Part shown: in pieces, positions 60,915-64,000 of the stretch
Position numbering within the stretch: position 1 is the stretch's first letter
Layout of the letters: the number at the start of each line of letters is the position of its first letter
Assembly (NCBI GenBank): GCA_016722375.1
Contig: JADKJG010000009.1
Location: forward strand, 52,917-116,916
Direction of reading: 5' to 3'
Length of the DNA: 64,000 nt
Source: Bacteroidota bacterium
GTDB lineage: Bacteria > Bacteroidota > Bacteroidia > Chitinophagales > LD1
Notes under the pieces: generated by a model
Told to the model about the DNA's origin: nothing
Seen by the model: only the letters and a program-made list of their open reading frames with translations
Database searches by the model: none
Position numbers and translations under genes: made by a program

Positions 60915-63900
60915 TTAATGAAGAATACTCAGTTTCTGAGCTTGACTGGTTCCTCCTGAAACTACTTCTACAAAATAGAAGCCGTTACTTAAACCCCCAA
61001 GTTCAATTTGCGTCCTGTTTAAACCTGACTCCAAACTAACATTCCTCGAATATATCGTTTCGCCTATCAGATTATAAATCCGGATATAGGCATTTCGGTT
61101 TGCTTCCATTGCATTAATAGCCAAAGAAACGTTTCCGCTGCTTGGATTCGGGAACAAGTTAAAGTCCAGAACATTTGTTTTAGGTGATTTAATGGCGGTG
61201 GCAAAATCAATAGTGTTTAACGGAGTGTTCGTAATCACCGGTGCATTAAAGTCGAAATATATAGCTGCTGGACTTTTCATTTCCGTGCCTCCTGCCAAGG
61301 CAACTTTCTGCTTGATGGTGTACATCACCATGCCAATGCTAGAAATAGGCTGACTGAAGCTATCTGGCAGATTAATATTGTCGAAAGTAAAAGTGATGAC
61401 ACCGTTTTCACTCAGATGAGCCACGTAAGCATGCGAACTATAGCCGGGAACGAGTGAAGTGAAATCCAAATCGCTGTCCAAAGTGTCTATTACTACAACA
61501 CGTTGGGCGGGGAAAGTTCCGGTGTTCTGAAAATGAATGGTATAATTCAGTACCGAATCATCCGTAGAGATGAAGCCCTGAGTACCATTACCGGTTGGAG
61601 ACACTTCCTTGTCATTTGGGTCGAAAGAGCCGACAACGATTTTCTGATACTGATGAACATTATTCCAAGGAGTATAATCGGTCAACCAGTTGGAGATAGG
61701 TGTGGCATTCGCCACCGTATCTTTGAACCAAATGGAAGTTCCCAGAGGAATATTAACCGGTACTAAATAATTAACGGTGAAGGTTTGTATGGCATTTGGA
61801 CTTAAAGAAGGGAATCCCGAGGTGATGCTATACCAGTTGGGGAAATTTCCGGCATCCTGTTGGGTGAATAAATTAGGAACTACACCGCTAAACCCTAACT
61901 GTCCGTCATGTTCATAGCCCATCTGAATACCCGGTTCAGTAATGGTGCCATTATTTTCAACTACCACTCTTTGTTGGTGTGTAAATCCGGGTACCACTTC
62001 GTTGATTTTCGTTGTGATGACTCGCACGTCGTGAATAGGGTTGACGATGTTGGCAAAATTATTGGTGATGACACATCCTGCCGATGCCGTTGTGCTGGCT
62101 GCTATGGCATTGCTCTGACAAGGAGCCAATGGATAGTACGACTGAACTGACTCAGACAAAGTATAGTTGCCGGTAGGTACTTTCACAGAATAAATACCGG
62201 CCGAATTGGTATAAGTATATCCCATTCCACTGGTGTGAATCATAATATTATTAATACCCGGCTCACCATTGTCCAGATTGCAGTCTTGGTTCAGGTCTTC
62301 ATATACCTTACCGCTGAGGGTGCAATAGCAAGTGTTATTAGAACCATCATAAGTCAAATCAGTCCACACACTTTTAGTGCAGCCGGCTGCGTCCTCAACA
62401 TACACCGTATAATGCCCAGCTTTCAAACCGGTAGCGGTTGCGGTGGTTTGACCGTCAGACCAATGGAAAGAGTAGGGATTTGTTCCACCCGTAGCATTGG
62501 CAGTGATACTGCCGTCACTGTTAAAGATACAAGTAGCCACTTGTGAGTTCAAACCAATATTCACCGGACTGGAAGCATTGACAATGACTGTTTTTGTAAG
62601 GGTACAGCCCAGATTGTCTGATATGGTACAAGTATAGTGACCGGCGGTCACGGAGCTGATAGATGATGTGGTAGCTCCAGTATTCCAGATATAAGTATAA
62701 GGGTTAGCTCCGGAGAGCAACAGAACACCGGCTGTACCATTATTTTGCTGGCAACTGGCATCTGTTTTTATAATAGAAGCTGTGATAATACTCACCGGTG
62801 GAACCGTGACGATTCCGGTCCTTACGCAACCGGATGAATCAGTGATGTGAAAAGAATAATTCCCTTGTTTCAGTCCGGTAGCAGTAATACCTGATTGCGC
62901 AGGGAAGCTATTCCAGTTTACTGTATAAGGTGCAGTGCCGCCCACAATATTCAATGTAGCGGTACCGGTAGGAGTGGTACATTGAGTAGGAGTAGTTGCA
63001 AACGTGGCAGTAACCGGTGTGGCTGCAGTCACGTTGGCGGTTTTCATTCCGGTACAGTTGTTTGCATCGCGCACCGTCACACTATAATATCCGGCGGTTA
63101 AACCAACGGCAGATTGAGTTTGCTGGTCGTTGTTCCAAGAATAAGTATAGGGGCTTTGACCTCCGCTGCCGAAGGCAATAACACTTCCGTCATTTTGCAG
63201 GCAAGTAGCGTTTGTAATGGTGGTATTGCCGCCAATGGTTACTGATTGTTGCACACCAATAGCCTTTTCCAGATAGCACCCTTGTGAGTCGTAAACAGTG
63301 ACTCGATATTCGCCGGCAGATAAGCCGGTGATTGTCGTGGTGGAAGCTCCATTATTCCATTGATAAGAATAAGGGGCAATACCACCCGCAGGGTTGGTAA
63401 CGGTGGCTGTTCCATTCGTGCAATTAGCAGGAGTGGAGCCAAGCGTAAATGTTACCGGAGAGTTGTTAGGAACATATATTGGTTGATTAGTCGTTCCTGA
63501 AACGTTGCTAGGTCCTGTGCCAAAAACGCAACCTGCCGCATCGGTGATCACCAATTGAAAAGAACCCGGAGAAAGCGAAGCGGGGTTAGAAGTAGAAACC
63601 ACATTATTGTTCACATCCAACCATTGATATTGAAAAGGAGCCGTGCCACCGGTCACCGTTGCTTTTGCCGTAGCCAAAGCAGGGCAAACAGCCGGTGTTA
63701 TGGTATCGTTAAAGGTGAATGGAGGAGAGCCGGCATAATAACCGGAATACTGACCGCCACCACCCGGTGGATTCGCATTGAAGGCACTTACGTAAGCATA
63801 GGCACCGCTATAATTATACAGCGTATCATCCGCGCTATTAACTATGCGGGTAATGGTTTGACTGCCTATTCGCCAAGAGAAAGTAAGTGGGAGTACTGCT

Positions 63901-64000
63901 CCGGCATTAGTCACGTGCGCAGCCAAAATCCCATCGTTGTTGCAAGGTTGATGTACTAAAGAAAAGGTAATGGATGTCTGCGAATAGCCCGACAAGGACA
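60915..64000 (-). CDS. Giant secreted adhesin with SprB-like repeats and T9SS type A signal (partial, 5' end beyond the window)
   Basis: At least 1026 residues are visible. The front of the window reads SGYSQTSITFSLVHQPCNND, which looks like the end of a signal peptide and the start of the mature protein, so the true start is just outside. About nine repeats follow of the type GGIAPYSYQWNNGASTTTIT, ending in short TVTVRD- or GC-rich turns. Then a DUF-like domain (GKVYEDLNQDCNLDNGEPGI), a conserved-repeat region with NYTIHFQNTGTFPAQRVVV, and the T9SS type A end (FNLFPNPSSGNVSLAIN, YNLIGETIYSRN, GFYFVEVVSGG, QKLSILH). It is a cell-surface adhesin related to the 49.2-52.5 kb protein. Confidence 0.88.
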   Translation of the reverse strand, partial: SLSGYSQTSITFSLVHQPCNNDGILAAHVTNAGAVLPLTFSWRIGSQTITRIVNSADDTLYNYSGAYAYVSAFNANPPGGGGQYSGYYAGSPPFTFNDTITPAVCPALATAKATVTGGTAPFQYQWLDVNNNVVSTSNPASLSPGSFQLVITDAAGCVFGTGPSNVSGTTNQPIYVPNNSPVTFTLGSTPANCTNGTATVTNPAGGIAPYSYQWNNGASTTTITGLSAGEYRVTVYDSQGCYLEKAIGVQQSVTIGGNTTITNATCLQNDGSVIAFGSGGQSPYTYSWNNDQQTQSAVGLTAGYYSVTVRDANNCTGMKTANVTAATPVTATFATTPTQCTTPTGTATLNIVGGTAPYTVNWNSFPAQSGITATGLKQGNYSFHITDSSGCVRTGIVTVPPVSIITASIIKTDASCQQNNGTAGVLLLSGANPYTYIWNTGATTSSISSVTAGHYTCTISDNLGCTLTKTVIVNASSPVNIGLNSQVATCIFNSDGSITANATGGTNPYSFHWSDGQTTATATGLKAGHYTVYVEDAAGCTKSVWTDLTYDGSNNTCYCTLSGKVYEDLNQDCNLDNGEPGINNIMIHTSGMGYTYTNSAGIYSVKVPTGNYTLSESVQSYYPLAPCQSNAIAASTTASAGCVITNNFANIVNPIHDVRVITTKINEVVPGFTHQQRVVVENNGTITEPGIQMGYEHDGQLGFSGVVPNLFTQQDAGNFPNWYSITSGFPSLSPNAIQTFTVNYLVPVNIPLGTSIWFKDTVANATPISNWLTDYTPWNNVHQYQKIVVGSFDPNDKEVSPTGNGTQGFISTDDSVLNYTIHFQNTGTFPAQRVVVIDTLDSDLDFTSLVPGYSSHAYVAHLSENGVITFTFDNINLPDSFSQPISSIGMVMYTIKQKVALAGGTEMKSPAAIYFDFNAPVITNTPLNTIDFATAIKSPKTNVLDFNLFPNPSSGNVSLAINAMEANRNAYIRIYNLIGETIYSRNVSLESGLNRTQIELGGLSNGFYFVEVVSGGTSQAQKLSILH

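Noticed and set aside
1..64000. tRNA, rRNA or IS transposase genes
   Set aside because: No cloverleaf-like T-arm sequence or transposase motif was recognised; occasional GGTTCAAATC matches lie inside proS and the ATP-grasp gene.

Overview
The window is a chromosomal segment of a member of the phylum Bacteroidota. It has Bor-type secretion (T9SS) sorting domains of both kinds, SprB-like adhesin repeats, promoters of the Bacteroidota form TAnnTTTG and almost no Shine-Dalgarno sequences. It also carries the L28-L33-DUF4295-FtsY-RimO gene order, a bacillithiol enzyme and a carotenoid locus. An uncultured or environmental lineage is likely but cannot be proved from the sequence. No rRNA or tRNA gene was seen, and no insertion sequence with a transposase.

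Layout. 1-1688: end of a carotenoid operon (crtI tail, crtB, frameshifted lycopene cyclase). 1689-2837: palindromes, a 5'-truncated gene and tandem array 1. 2838-9549: proS, a Tyr/Trp-rich exported protein (frameshifted), an enoyl-CoA hydratase, a PAP2 phosphatase, a methyltransferase and glmM. 9550-11734: tandem array 2 and a broken T9SS surface protein gene. 11849-17945: a sugar-modification block (PIG-L deacetylase, ATP-grasp ligase, HAD phosphatase; opposite strand YfhO membrane protein and glycosyltransferase). 18109-29258: an SDR dehydrogenase, a four-repeat membrane protein, array 3, a small protein with a distant relative at 46.8-47.3 kb, an aldehyde dehydrogenase, aroB-aroA, MgtC and a stress protein. 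29405-34272: the mevalonate operon (HMG-CoA reductase, GHMP kinases, diphosphomevalonate decarboxylase), interrupted by a GxxExxY cassette with inverted-repeat ends. 34436-46725: a PRTase and secreted subtilase, two Fe-S redox proteins, array 4, lepB, dapB, cytochrome c, an Omp85 protein and an rRNA/tRNA methylase. 46771-49114: a small protein, an AT-rich gap, a perfect 173-bp tandem duplication and a DarA-like protein. 49208-64000: two giant T9SS adhesins flanking a desaturase, ettA, a PhnA-like protein, the rpmB-rpmG-DUF4295-ftsY-rimO operon and bshC.

How the genes fit together. The mevalonate operon makes the isopentenyl diphosphate that the carotenoid genes consume. Several secreted proteins end in T9SS signals. 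The 11.8-17.9 kb block looks like a glycan or amino-sugar modification set.

Two observations stand out. First, four intergenic regions hold arrays of imperfect palindromes whose centres repeat every 21 bp (41-42 bp for a double unit in array 4). Spacing is exactly 21 bp in arrays 1-3 over 10, about 22 and 10 units, yet each array has a different sequence. I know of no description of such a family. Second, a GxxExxY nuclease-like gene is tightly bounded by about 40-bp inverted repeats built of CACTAAG units and sits in the mevalonate operon, with an ORF-less relative one gap further upstream in the same operon. Three otherwise intact genes (lycopene cyclase, the Tyr/Trp-rich protein, rimO) each carry one single-base frameshift, which suggests base errors in the assembly as well as possible real decay.
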